Shown here piece by piece: positions 11,773 through 24,400 of a stretch of 64,000 nt of DNA. This DNA is from Terebella lapidaria. Its lineage: Eukaryota; Annelida; Polychaeta; Terebellida; Terebellidae. The notes beneath the pieces were generated by a model, which was not told the DNA's origin, searched no databases, and saw nothing but the letters and a program-made list of their open reading frames with translations. The stretch covers positions 41,341,219-41,405,218 of the forward strand of contig OX424560.1 in NCBI GenBank assembly GCA_949152475.1, written 5' to 3'. The translations under genes were made by a program, and so were the position numbers. Within the stretch, counting starts at the first letter, position 1. The number at the start of each line of letters is the position of its first letter.

Positions 11773-12180
11773 ATCCCCTTGTGTCTGGTCACTGCGGGGT
11801 GGATTGTATGTGCCGTGCGTGCTGTATGGAGGATTATCAACTGCAGGGGCGGGGGGGGGGGGGGGAGGAGTGTATTACCAGATTGTCTTGAGTGTCTTCC
11901 GACCCACTTCGTTATTGTCCTATTCCATTGCAATGTAATTATATGTGTGGTATGTTCCAATGTAACCTAGTGTCAGTACATGTCAGTTATGTTTGTTTAG
12001 CATGCGTGTTCCCTCCCGGCCATAGCTGTTATAAGCGCCATTGTCAATGGTCAATGAGCGCCAGACATATAGTCGCCATCGTATAAGGAGCGCGAGACCG
12101 TAGCAGATTTCCGCTAAAGTACCTATTTGTTCTATTTTTGGAACACATTGTAAGCCCGTTCGAAGTCAGAATTGTTTAAG
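11773..12180. other. Unique spacer between the duplication and the large repeat element
   Basis: Contains a G15 homopolymer at 11851-11865, a place where assembly and replication errors are likely. At about 12113-12160 there is one decayed monomer-like stretch (CTATTTGTTCTATT, then TGGAACACA) resembling the array to the right. No gene is supported. Confidence 0.5.
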
Positions 12181-12282
12181 GAAAATTTGTGTCCCTGTAT
12201 AGGCGCGCTCCACCTCAGCGCTTATCCCTTGCATGATCAAAGCGACTGGGTCTTCACCCCTATTGTGATCACTACCACCATG
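12175..12282. repeat. Unidentified hairpin-rich dispersed repeat, left copy
   Basis: About 105 bp running from TTTAAGGAAAA through CCTGTATAGGCGCGCTCC to GATCACTACCAC, closely repeated in the same orientation at 33311-33412. It contains compact pairings (GGG(G/T)-CTTCA-CCCC in the better copy, and two TGATCA words). Candidates are a SINE body or a small structured RNA. I could not match it to tRNA, 5S rRNA or a spliceosomal RNA. Confidence 0.55.
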
Positions 12283-12291
12283 TTTCGAGTA

Positions 12292-12388
12292 AGGTGCGGT
12301 ATTTGATTTCCTAGGCTATTCCTAGCTATTCCACTGCAATAAGCATAGACGCTAATTAGAAAAAAATGTGCTAAAAACAGCTACAAGA
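12292..12388. repeat. Left terminal inverted repeat of candidate giant transposon
   Basis: Starts AGGTGCGGTATT after a TA. An inner imperfect block with CTAATTAGAAAAAAAT and AACAGCTAC mirrors the right end (34670-34737 read on the minus strand). Confidence 0.55.
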
Positions 12389-12403
12389 CGCTATTTTCAG
12401 CTA

Positions 12404-15400
12404 TTTATTCTATTCTGGAACGCAGTTTCTCTTGAACTATAGGGCTGCTGGACTCTGCCTTTTTTTGCCCGATTCCTTTGATTTCCACATCGTTTGTAAT
12501 AGCATCTAAAAGCGCTATTTGTTCTATTCTGGAATGTAATTTCTCTTGAACTGTAGGGCTGCTGGACTCTGTAGTTTTTTGCCCGATTTCTTGCTTTCTA
12601 CAGCGTTTCTAATAGCCTCTAAAAGCGCTATTTGTTCTATTCTGGAATGTAATTTCTCTTGAACTGTAGGGCTGCTGGACTCTGTCGTTTTTTGCCCGAT
12701 TTCTTGCTTTCTACAGCGTTTCTAATAGCCTCTAAAAGCGCTATTTGTTCTATTCTGGAACACACTTTATCTCAAACTGTAGGGCTGCTGGACTCTGTCG
12801 TTTTTTTGCCCGATTCCTTTGATTCCCACATCGTTTCCAATAGCCTCTAAAAGCGCTATTTGTTCTATTCTGGACCACAATCTCTCTTAAACTATAGGCA
12901 GCTGGACTCTGTCGTTTTGTGCCCAATTTCTTTGCTTTCTACAGTGTTTCTAATAGCCTCTAAAAGCGCTATTTGTTCTATTGTGGAATGTAATTTCTCT
13001 TGAACTGTAGGGCTGCTGGACTCTGTCGTTTTTTGCCCGATTTCTTGCTTTCTACAGCGTTTCTAATAGCCTCTAAAAGCGCTATTTGTTCTATTCTGGA
13101 CCACAATCTCTCTTAAACTGTAGGCTGCTGGACTCTGTCGTTTTGTGCCCGATTCCTTTGCTTTCTACAGCGTTTCTAATAGCCTCTAAAAGCGCTATTT
13201 GTTCTATTCTGGAACACACTTTATCTCAAACTGTAGGGCCGCTGGACTCTGTCGTTTTGTGCCCGATTCCTTTGCTTTCTACAGCGTTTCTAATAGCCTC
13301 TAAAAGCGCTATTTGTTCTATTCTGGAACACACTTTATCTCAAACTGTAGGGCCGCTGGACTCTGTCGTTTTGTGCCCGATTCCTTTGCTTTCTACAGCG
13401 TTTCTAATAGCCTCTAAAAGCGCTATTTGTTCTATTCTGGACCACAATCTCTCTTAAACTGTAGGCTGCTGGACTCTGTCGTTTTTTTTGCCCGATTCCT
13501 TTGATTTCCATATCGTTTCTAATAGCCTCTAAAAGCGCTATTTGTTCTATTCTGGACCACAATCTCTCTTAAACTGTAGGCTGCTGGACTCTGTCGTTTT
13601 TTGCCCGATTTCTTTGCTTTCTACGGTGTTTCTAATAGCCTCTAAAAGCGCTATTTGTTCTATTCTGGAATGTAATTTCTCTTGAACTATAGGGCTGCTG
13701 GACTCTGTCGTTTTTTGCCCGATTTCTTGCTTTCTACAGCGTTTCTAATAGCCTCTAAAAGCGCTATTTGTTCTATTCTGGAACACACTTTATCTCAAAC
13801 TGTAGGGCTGCTGGAATCTGCCTTTTTTGCCCAATTCCTTTGATTTCCACATCGTTTCTAATAGCCTCTAAAAGCGCTATTTGTTCTATTCTGGAACACA
13901 CTTTATCTCAAACTGTAGGGCTGCTGGAATCTGCCTTTTTTGCCCAATTCCTTTGATTTCCACATCGTTTCTAATAGCCTCTAAAAGCGCTATTTGTTCT
14001 ATTCTGGAACACACTTTATCTCAAACTGTAGGGCTGCTGGACTCTGCCTTTTTTTGCCCGATTCCTTTGATTTCCACATCGTTTCTAATAGCCTCTAAAA
14101 GCGCTATTTGTTCAATTCTGGAACACACTTTATCTCAAACTGTAGGGCTGCTGGACTCTGTCGTTTTTTTTGCCGATTCCTTTGATTTCCACATCGTTTC
14201 TAATAGCCTCTAAAAGCGCTATTTGTTCTATTCTGGACCACAATCTCTCTTAAACTGTAGGCTGCTGGACTCTGTCGTTTTGTGCCCGATTCCTTTGCTT
14301 TCTACAGCGTTTCTAATAGCCTCTAAAAGCGCTATTTGTTCTATTCTGGACCACAATCTCTCTTAAACTGTAGGCTGCTGGACTCTGTCGTTTTGTGCCC
14401 GATTCCTTTGCTTTCTACAGCGTTTCTAATAGCCTCTAAACGCGCTATTTGTTCTATTCTGGAATGTAATTTCTCTTGAACTGTAGGGCTGCTGGACTCT
14501 GTCGGTTTTTGCCCGATTTCTTGCTTTCTACAGCGTTTCTAATAGCCTCTAAAAGCGCTATTTGTTCTATTCTGGAACACACTTTATCGCAAACTGTAAG
14601 GCTGCTGGACTCTGTCGTTTTTTTGCCCGATTCCTTTGATTCCCACATCGTTTCCAATAGCCTCTAAAAGCGCTATTTGTTCTATTCTGGACCACAATCT
14701 CTCTTAAACTATAGGCAGCTGGACTCTGTCGTTTTGTGCCCAATTTCTTTGCTTTCTACAGTGTTTCTAATAGCCTCTAAAAGCGCTATTTGTTCTATTG
14801 TGGAATGTAATTTCTCTTGAACTGTAGGGCTGCTGGACTCTGTCTTTTTTTGCCCGATTTCTTGCTTTCTACAGCGTTTCTAATAGCCTCTAAAAGCGCT
14901 ATTTGTTCTAATCTGGAACACACTTTATCTCAAACTGTAGGGCTGCTGGACTCTGCCTTTTTTTGCCCGATTCCTTTGATTTCCACATCGTTTCTAATAG
15001 CCTCTAAAAGCGCTCTTTGTTCTATTCTGGAACACACTTTATCTCAAACTGTAGGACTGCTGGACTCTGTCGTTTTTTTGCCCGATTCCTTTGATTTCCA
15101 CATCGTTTCTAATAGCCTCTAAAAGCGCTATTTGTTCTATTCTGGACCACAATCTCTCTTAAACTGTAGGCTGCTGGACTCTTTCGTTTTGTGCCCGATT
15201 CCTTTCCTTTCTACAGTGTTTCTAATAGCCTCTAAAAGCGCTAGTTGTTCTATTCTGGAATGTAATTTCTCTTGAACTGTAGGGCTGCTGGACTCTGTCG
15301 TTTTTTTGCCCGATTCCTTTGATTTCAACAGCGTTTCTAATAGCATCTAAAAGCGCTATTTGTTCTATTCTGGACCACAATCTCTTTTAAACTATAGGCT

Positions 15401-18400
15401 GCTGGACTCTGTTGTTTTTTTTTGCCCGATTCCTTTGATTTCCACATCGTTTCTAATAGCCTCTAAAAGCGCTATTTGTTCTATTCTGGACCACAATCTC
15501 TCTTAAACTGTAGGCTGCTGGACTCTTTCGTTTTGTGCCCGATTCCTTTGCTTTCTACAGTGTTTCTAATAGCCTCTAAAAGCGCTATTTGTTCTATTCT
15601 GGAATGTAATTTCTCTTGAACTGTAGGGCTGCTGGACTCTGTCGTTTTTTTGCCCGATTCCTTTGATTTCAACAGCGTTTCTAATAGCATCTAAAAGCGC
15701 TATTTGTTCTATTCTGGACCACAATCTCTCTTAAACTGTAGGCTGCTGGACTCTGTCGTTTTGTGCCCGATTCCTTTGCTTTCTACAGCGTTTCTAATAG
15801 CCTCTAAAAGCGCTATTTGTTCTATTCTGGAACACACTTTATCTCAAACTGTAGGGCTGCTGGACTCTGTCGTTTTGTGCCCGATTCCTTTGCTTTCTAC
15901 AGCGTTTCTAATAGCCTCTAAAAGCGCTATTTGTTCTATTCTGGACCACAATCTCTCTTAAACTGTAGGCTGCTGGACTCTGTCGTTTTGTGCCCGATTC
16001 CTTTGCTTTCTACAGCGTTTCTAATAGCCTCTAAAAGCGCTATTTGTTCTATTCTGGAACACACTTTATCTCAAACTGTAGGGCTGCTGGACTCTGTCGT
16101 TTTGTGCCCGATTCCTTTGCTTTCTACAGCGTTTCTAATAGCCTCTAAAAGCGCTATTTGTTCTATTCTGGACCACAATCTCTTTTAAACTATAGGCTGC
16201 TGGACTCTGTTGTTTTTTTTTTGCCCGATTCCTTTGATTTCCACATCGTTTCTAATAGCCTCTAAAAGCGCTATTTGTTCTATTCTGGACCACAATCTCT
16301 CTTAAACTGTAGGCTGCTGGACTCTGTCGTTTTTTGCCCGATTTCTTTGCTTTCTACGGTGTTTCTAATAGCCTCTAAAAGCGCTATTTGTTCTATTCTG
16401 GAATGTAATTACTCTTGAACTGTAGGGCTGCTGGACTCTGTCGTTTTTTGCCCGATTTCTTGCTTTCTACAGCGTTTCTAATAGCCTCTAAAAGCGCTAT
16501 TTGTTCTATTCTGGAACACACTTTATCTCAAACTGTAGGGCTGCTGGACTCTGCCTTTTTTTGCCCGATTCCTTTGATTTCCACATCGTTTCTAATAGCC
16601 TCTAAAAGCGCTATTTGTTCTATTCTGGAACACACTTTATCTCAAACTGTAGGGCTGCTGGACTCTGCCTTTTTTTGCCCGATTCCTTTGATTTCCACAT
16701 CGTTTCTAATAGCCTCTAAAAGCGCTATTTGTTCAATTCTGGAACCCACTTTATCTGAAACTGTAGGACTGCTGGACTCTGTCGTTTTTTTGCCGATTCC
16801 TTTGCTTTCTACAGCGTTTCTAATAGCCTCTAAAAGCGCTATTTGTTCTATTCTGGACCACAATCTCTCTTAAACTGTAGGCTGCTGGACTCTGTCGTTT
16901 TGTGCCCGATTCCTTTGCTTTCTACAGCGTTTCTAATAGCCTCTAAAAGCGCTATTTGTTCTATTCTGGAATGTAATTTCTCCTGAACTGTAGGGCTGCT
17001 GGACTCTGTCGTTTTTTGCCCGATTTCTTGCTTTCTACAGCGTTTCTAATAGCCTCTAAAAGCGCTATTTGTTCTATTCTGGAATGTAATTTCTCTTGAA
17101 CTGTAGGGCTGCTGGACTCTATCGTTTTTTGCCCGATTTCTTGCTTTCTACAGCGTTTCTAATAGCCTCTAAAAGCGCTATTTGTTCTATTCTGGAACAC
17201 ACTTTATCTCAAACTGTAGGGCTGCTGGACTCTGTCGTTTTGTGCCCGATTCCTTTGCTTTCTACAGTGTTTCTAATAGCCTCTAAAAGCGCTATTTGTT
17301 CTATTCTGGAATGTAATTTCTCTTGAGCTGTAGGGCTGCTGGACTCTGTCGTTTTTTGCCCGATTTCTTGCTTTCTACAGCGTTTCTAATAGCCTCTAAA
17401 AGCGCTATTTGTTCTATTCTGGAATATAATTTCTCTTGAACTGTAGGGCTGCCGGACTCTGTCGGTTTTTGCCCGATTTCTTGCTTTCTACAGCGTTTCT
17501 AATAGCCTCTAAAAGCGCTATTTGTTCTATTCTGGAACACACTTTATCTCAAACTGTAGGGCTGCTGGACTCTGTCGTTTTTTTGCCCGATTCCTTCGCT
17601 TTCTACAGCGTTTCTAATAGCCTCTAAAAGCGCTATTTGTTCTATTCTGGACCACAATCTCTCTTAAACTGTAGGCTGCTGGACTCTGTCGTTTTGTGCC
17701 CGATTCCTTTGCTTTCTACAGCGTTTCTAATAGCCTCTAAAAGCGCTATTTGTTCTATTCTGGACCACAATCTCTCTTAAACTATAGGCTGCTGGACTCT
17801 GTCGTTTTTTTGCCCGATTCCTTTGATTTCCACATCGTTTCTAATAGCCTCTAAAAGCGCTATTTGTTCTATTCTGGACCACAATCTCTCTTAAACTGTA
17901 GGCTGCTGGACTCTGTCGTTTTTTGCCCGATTTCTTGCTTTCTACAGCGTTTCTAATAGCCTCTAAAAGCGCTATTTGTTCTATTCTGGAACACACTTTA
18001 TCTCAAACTGTAGGGCTGCTGGAATCTGCCTTTTTTGCCCAATTCCTTTGATTTCCACATCGTTTCTAATAGCCTCTAAAAGCGCTATTTGTTCTATTCT
18101 GGAACACACTTTATCTCAAACTGCAGGGCTGCTGGACTCTGTCGTTTTTGGCCCGATTCCTTTGATTTCCACATCGTTTCTAATAGCATCTAAAAGCGCT
18201 ATTTGTTCTATTCTGGACCACAATCTCTCTTAAACTGTAGGCTGCTGGACTCTGTCGTTTTGTGCCCGATTCCTTCGCTTTCTACAGCGTTTCTAATAGC
18301 CTCTAAAAGCGCTATTTGTTCTATTCTGGAACACACTTTATCTCAAACTGTAGGCTGCTGGACTCTGTCGTTTTGTGCCCGATTCCTTTGCTTTCTACAG

Positions 18401-21400
18401 CGTTTCTAATAGCCTCTAAAAGCGCTATTTGTTCTATTCTGGACCACAATCTCTCTTAAACTATAGGCTGCTGGACTCTGTCGTTTTTTTGCCCGATTCC
18501 TTTGATTTCTACAGCGTTTCTAATAGCCTCTAAAAGCGCTATTTGTTCTATTCTGGACCACAATCTCTCTTAAACTGTAGGCTGCTGGACTCTGTCGTTT
18601 TGTGCCCGATTCCTTTGCTTTCTACAGCGTTTCTAATAGCCTCTAAAAGCGCTATTTGTTCTATTCTGGACCACAATCTCTCTTAAACTATAGGCTGCTG
18701 GACTCTGTCGTTTTTTTGCCCGATTCCTTTGATTTCCACATCGTTTCTAATAGCCTCTAAAAGCGCTATTTGTTCTATACTGGACCACAATCTCTCTTAA
18801 ACTGTAGGCTGCTGGACTCTGTCGTTTTTTGCCCGATTTCTTGCTTTCTACAGCGTTTCTAATAGCCTCTAAAAGCGCTATTTGTTCTATTCTGGAACAC
18901 ACTTTATCTCAAACTGTAGGGCTGCTGGTATCTGCCTTTTTTGCCCAATTCTTTTGATTTCCACATCGTTTCTAATAGCCTCTAAAAGCGCTATTTGTTC
19001 TATTCTGGAACACACTTTATCTCAAACTGTAGGGCTGCTGGACTCTGCCTTTTTTTGCCCGATTCCTTTGATTTCCACATCGTTTCTAATAGCCTCTAAA
19101 AGCGCTATTTGTTCTATTCTGGAACACAATCTCTCTTAAACTGTAGGCTGCTGGACTCTGTCGTTTTGTGCCCGATTCCTTTGCTTTCTACAGCGTTTCT
19201 AATTGCCTCTAAAAGCGCTATTTGTTCTATTCTGGAACACACTTTATCTCAAACTGTAGGGCTGCTGGACTCTGCCTTTTTTTGCCCGATTCCTTTGATT
19301 TCCACATCGTTTCTAATAGCCTCTAAAAGCGCTATTTGTTCTATTCTGGAACACACTTTATCTCAAACTGTAGGACTGCTGGACTCTGTCGTTTTTTGCC
19401 CGATTCCTTTGATTTCCACATCGTTTCTAATAGCCTCTAAAAGCGCTATTTGTTCTATTCTGGACCACAATCTCTCTTAAACTGTAGGCTGCTGGACTCT
19501 GTCGTTTTTTGCCCGATTTCTTTGCTTTTTACGGTGTTTCTAATAGCCTCTAAAAGCGCTATTTGTTCTATTCTGGAATGTAATTTCTCTTGAACTATAG
19601 GGCTGCTGGACTCTGTCGTTTTTTGCCCGATTTCTTGCTTTCTACAGCGTTTCTAATAGCCTCTAAAAGCGCTATTTGTTCTATTCTGGAATGTAATTTC
19701 TCTTGAACTGTAGGGCTGCCGGACTCTGTCGGTTTTTGCCCGATTTCTTGCTTTCTACAGCGTTTCTAATAGCCTCTAAAAGCGCTATTTGTTCTATTCT
19801 GGACCACAATCTCTCTTAAACTGTAGGCTGCTGGATTCTGTCGTTTTTTGCCTGATTCCTTTGATTTCCACATCGTTTCTAATAGCCTCTAAAAGCGCTA
19901 TTTGTTCTATTCTGGACCACAATCTCTCTTAAACTGTAGGCTGCTGGACTCTGTCGTTTTGTGCCCGATTCCTTTGCTTTCTACAGTGTTTCTAATAGCC
20001 TCTAAAAGCGCTATTTGTTCTATTCTGGAATGTAATTTCTCTTGAACTGTAGGGCTGCTGGACTCTGTCGTTTTTTGCCCGATTTCTTGCTTTCTACAGC
20101 GTTTCTAATAGCCTCTAAAAGCGCTATTTGTTCTATTCTGGAATGTAATTTCTCTTGAACTGTAGGGCTGCCGGACTCTGTCGGTTTTTGCCCGATTTCT
20201 TGCTTTCTACAGCATTTCTAATAGCCTCTAAAAGCGCTATTTGTTCTATTCTGGAACACACTTTATCTCAAACTGTAGGGCTGCTGGACTCTGGACCACA
20301 ATCTCTCTTAAACTGTAGGCTGCTGGACTCTGTCGTTTTTGCCCGATTTCTTGCTTTCTACAGCGTTTCTAATAGCCTCTAAAAGCGCTATTTGTTCTAT
20401 TCTGGAACACACTTTATCTCAAACTGTAGGGCTGCTGGAATCTGCCTTTTTTGCCCAATTCCTTTGATTTCCACATCGTTTCTAATAGCCTCTAAAAGCG
20501 CTATTTGTTCTATTCTGGAACACACTTTATCACAAACTGTAGGGCTGCTGGACTCTGTCGTTTTTTGCCCGATTCCTTTGATTTCCACATCGTTTCTAAA
20601 AGCCTCTAAAAGCGCTATTTGTTCTATTCTGGACCACAATCTCTCTTAAACTGTAGGCTGCTTGACTCTGTCGTTTTGTGCCCGATTCCGTTGCTTTCTA
20701 CAGTGTTTCTATTAGCCACTAAAAGCGCTATTTGTTCTATTCTGGAATGTAATTTCTCTTGAACTGTTGGGCTGCTGGACTCTGTCGTTTTTTGCCCGAT
20801 TTCTTGCTTTCTACAGCGTTTCTAATAGCCTCTAAAAGCACTATTTGTTGTATTCTGGAATGTAATTTCTCTTGAAGTGTAGGGCTGCTGGACTCTGTCG
20901 GTTTTTGCCCGATTTCTTGCTTTCTACAGCGTTTCTAATAGCCTCTAAAAGCACTATTTGTTCTATTCTGGAATGTAATTTCTCTTGAAGTGTAGGGCTG
21001 CTGGACTCTGTCGTTTTTTTGCCCGATTCTTTTGATTTCCACATCGTTTCTAATAGCCTCTAAAAGCGCTATTTGTTCTATTCTGGACCACAATCTCTCT
21101 CAAACTATAGGCTGCTGGACTCTGTCGTTTTGTGCCCGATTTCTTTGCTTTCTACAGCGTTTCTAATAGCCTCTAAAAGCGCTATTTGTTCTATTCTGAA
21201 ACACACTTTATCTCAAACTGTAGGGCTGCTGGACTCTGCCTTTTTTCGCCCAATTCCTTTGATTTCCACATCGTTTCTAATAGCCTCTAAAAGCGGTATT
21301 TGTTCTATTCTGGAATGTAATTTCTCTTGAAGTGTAGGGCTGCTGGACTCTGTCGTTTTTTGCCCGATTTCTTGCTTTCTACAGCGTTTCTAATAGCCTC

Positions 21401-24400
21401 TAAAAGCGCTATTTGTTCTATTCTGGAATGTAATTTCTCTTGAACTGTAGGGCTGCCGGACTCTGTCGGTTTTTGCCCGATTTCTTGCTTTCTACAGCGT
21501 TTCTAATAGCCTCTAAAAGCGCTATTTGTTCTATTCTGGACCACAATCTCTCTTAAACTGTAGGCTGCTGGATTCTGTCGTTTTTTGCCTGATTCCTTTG
21601 ATTTCCACATCGTTTCTAATAGCCTCTAAAAGCGCTATTTGTTCTATTCTGGACCACAATCTCTCTTAAACTGTAGGCTGCTGGACTCTGTCGTTTTGTG
21701 CCCGATTCCTTTGCTTTCTACAGTGTTTCTAATAGCCTCTAAAAGCGCTATTTGTTCTATTCTGGAATGTAATTTCTCTTGAACTGTAGGGCTGCTGGAC
21801 TCTGTCGTTTTTTGCCCGATTTCTTGCTTTCTACAGCGTTTCTAATAGCCTCTAAAAGCGCTATTTGTTCTATTCTGGAATGTAATTTCTCTTGAACTGT
21901 AGGGCTGCCGGACTCTGTCGGTTTTTGCCCGATTTCTTGCTTTCTACAGCATTTCTAATAGCCTCTAAAAGCGCTATTTGTTCTATTCTGGAACACACTT
22001 TATCTCAAACTGTAGGGCTGCTGGACTCTGGACCACAATCTCTCTTAAACTGTAGGCTGCTGGACTCTGTCGTTTTTGCCCGATTTCTTGCTTTCTACAG
22101 CGTTTCTAATAGCCTCTAAAAGCGCTATTTGTTCTATTCTGGAACACACTTTATCTCAAACTGTAGGGCTGCTGGAATCTGCCTTTTTTGCCCAATTCCT
22201 TTGATTTCCACATCGTTTCTAATAGCCTCTAAAAGCGCTATTTGTTCTATTCTGGAACACACTTTATCACAAACTGTAGGGCTGCTGGACTCTGTCGTTT
22301 TTTGCCCGATTCCTTTGATTTCCACATCGTTTCTAAAAGCCTCTAAAAGCGCTATTTGTTCTATTCTGGACCACAATCTCTCTTAAACTGTAGGCTGCTT
22401 GACTCTGTCGTTTTGTGCCCGATTCCGTTGCTTTCTACAGTGTTTCTATTAGCCACTAAAAGCGCTATTTGTTCTATTCTGGAATGTAATTTCTCTTGAA
22501 CTGTTGGGCTGCTGGACTCTGTCGTTTTTTGCCCGATTTCTTGCTTTCTACAGCGTTTCTAATAGCCTCTAAAAGCACTATTTGTTGTATTCTGGAATGT
22601 AATTTCTCTTGAAGTGTAGGGCTGCTGGACTCTGTCGGTTTTTGCCCGATTTCTTGCTTTCTACAGCGTTTCTAATAGCCTCTAAAAGCACTATTTGTTC
22701 TATTCTGGAATGTAATTTCTCTTGAAGTGTAGGGCTGCTGGACTCTGTCGTTTTTTTGCCCGATTCTTTTGATTTCCACATCGTTTCTAATAGCCTCTAA
22801 AAGCGCTATTTGTTCTATTCTGGACCACAATCTCTCTCAAACTATAGGCTGCTGGACTCTGTCGTTTTGTGCCCGATTTCTTTGCTTTCTACAGCGTTTC
22901 TAATAGCCTCTAAAAGCGCTATTTGTTCTATTCTGAAACACACTTTATCTCAAACTGTAGGGCTGCTGGACTCTGCCTTTTTTCGCCCAATTCCTTTGAT
23001 TTCCACATCGTTTCTAATAGCCTCTAAAAGCGGTATTTGTTCTATTCTGGAATGTAATTTCTCTTGAAGTGTAGGGCTGCTGGACTCTGTCGTTTTTTGC
23101 CCGACTCCTTGCTTTCTACAGCGTTTCTAATAACCTCTAAAAGCGCTATTTGTTCTATTCTGGACCACAATCTCTCTTAAACTGTAGGGCTGCTGGACTC
23201 TGTCGTTTTTCGCCCAATTCCTTTGCTTTCTAAAGCGTTTCTAATAGCCTCTGAAAGCGCTAATCATTCTATTCTGGAACACACTTTATCTCAAACTGTA
23301 GGGATGCTGGACTCTGTCGTTTTTTGCCCGATTCCTTTGATTTCCACATCGTTTCTAATAGCCTCTAAAAGCGCTATTTGTTCTATTCTGGACCACAATC
23401 TCTCTTAAACTGTAGGCTGCTGGACTCTGTCGTTTTGTGCCCGATTCCTTTGCTTTCTACAGCGTTTCTAATAGCCTCTAAAAGCGCTATTTGTTCTATT
23501 CTGGAATGTAATTTCTCTTGAACTGTAGGGCTGCCGGACTCTGTCTGTTTTTGCCCGATTTCTTGCTTTCTACAGCGTTTCTAATAGCCTCTTAAAGCTC
23601 TATTTGTTCTATTCTGGAACACACTTTATCTCAAACTGTAGGGCTGCTGGACTTTGTCGTTTTTTGCCCGATTCCTTTGATTTCCACATCGTTTCTAATA
23701 GCCTCTAAAAGCGCTATTTGTTCTATTCTGGACCACAATCTCTCTTAAACTGTAGGCTGCTGGACTCTGTCGTTTTTTGCCCGATTTCTTGCTTTCTACA
23801 GCGTTTCTAATAGCCTCTAAAAGAGCTATTTGTTCTATTCTAGAATGTAATTTCTCTTGAACTGTAGGGCTGCCGGACTCTGTCGGTTTTTGCCCGATTT
23901 CTTGCTTTCTACAGCGTTTCTAATAGCCTCTAAAAGCGCTATTTGTTCTATTCTGGAACACACTTTATCTCAAACTGTAGGGCTGCTGGACTCTGTCGTT
24001 TTTTTGCCCGATTCCTTTGCTTTCTACAGCGTTTCTAATAGCCTCTAAAAGCGCTATTTGTTCTATTCTGGACCACAATCTCTCTTAAACTGTAGGCTGC
24101 TGGACTCTGTCATTTTGTGCCCGATTCCTTTGCTTTCTACAGCGTTTCTAATAGCCTCTAAAAGCGCTATTTGTTCTATTCTGGACCACAATCTCTCTTA
24201 AACTGTAGGCTGCTGGACTCTGTCATTTTGTGCCCGATTCCTTTGCTTTCTACAGCGTTTCTAATAGCCTCTAAAAGCGCTATTTGTTCTATTCTGGACC
24301 ACAATCTCTCTTAAACTATAGGCTGCTGGACTCTGTCGTTTTTTGCCCGATATCTTGCTTTCTACAGCGTTTCTAATAGCCTCTAAAAGCGCTATTTGTT

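Noticed and set aside
12175-12282. Spliceosomal RNA gene (a GCTTATCC-TTGCA stretch recalled U1)
   Set aside because: Only about 14 bases agree, with one mismatch. The 5' splice-site-pairing end, the Sm site and the stem-loop order of U1 are missing.
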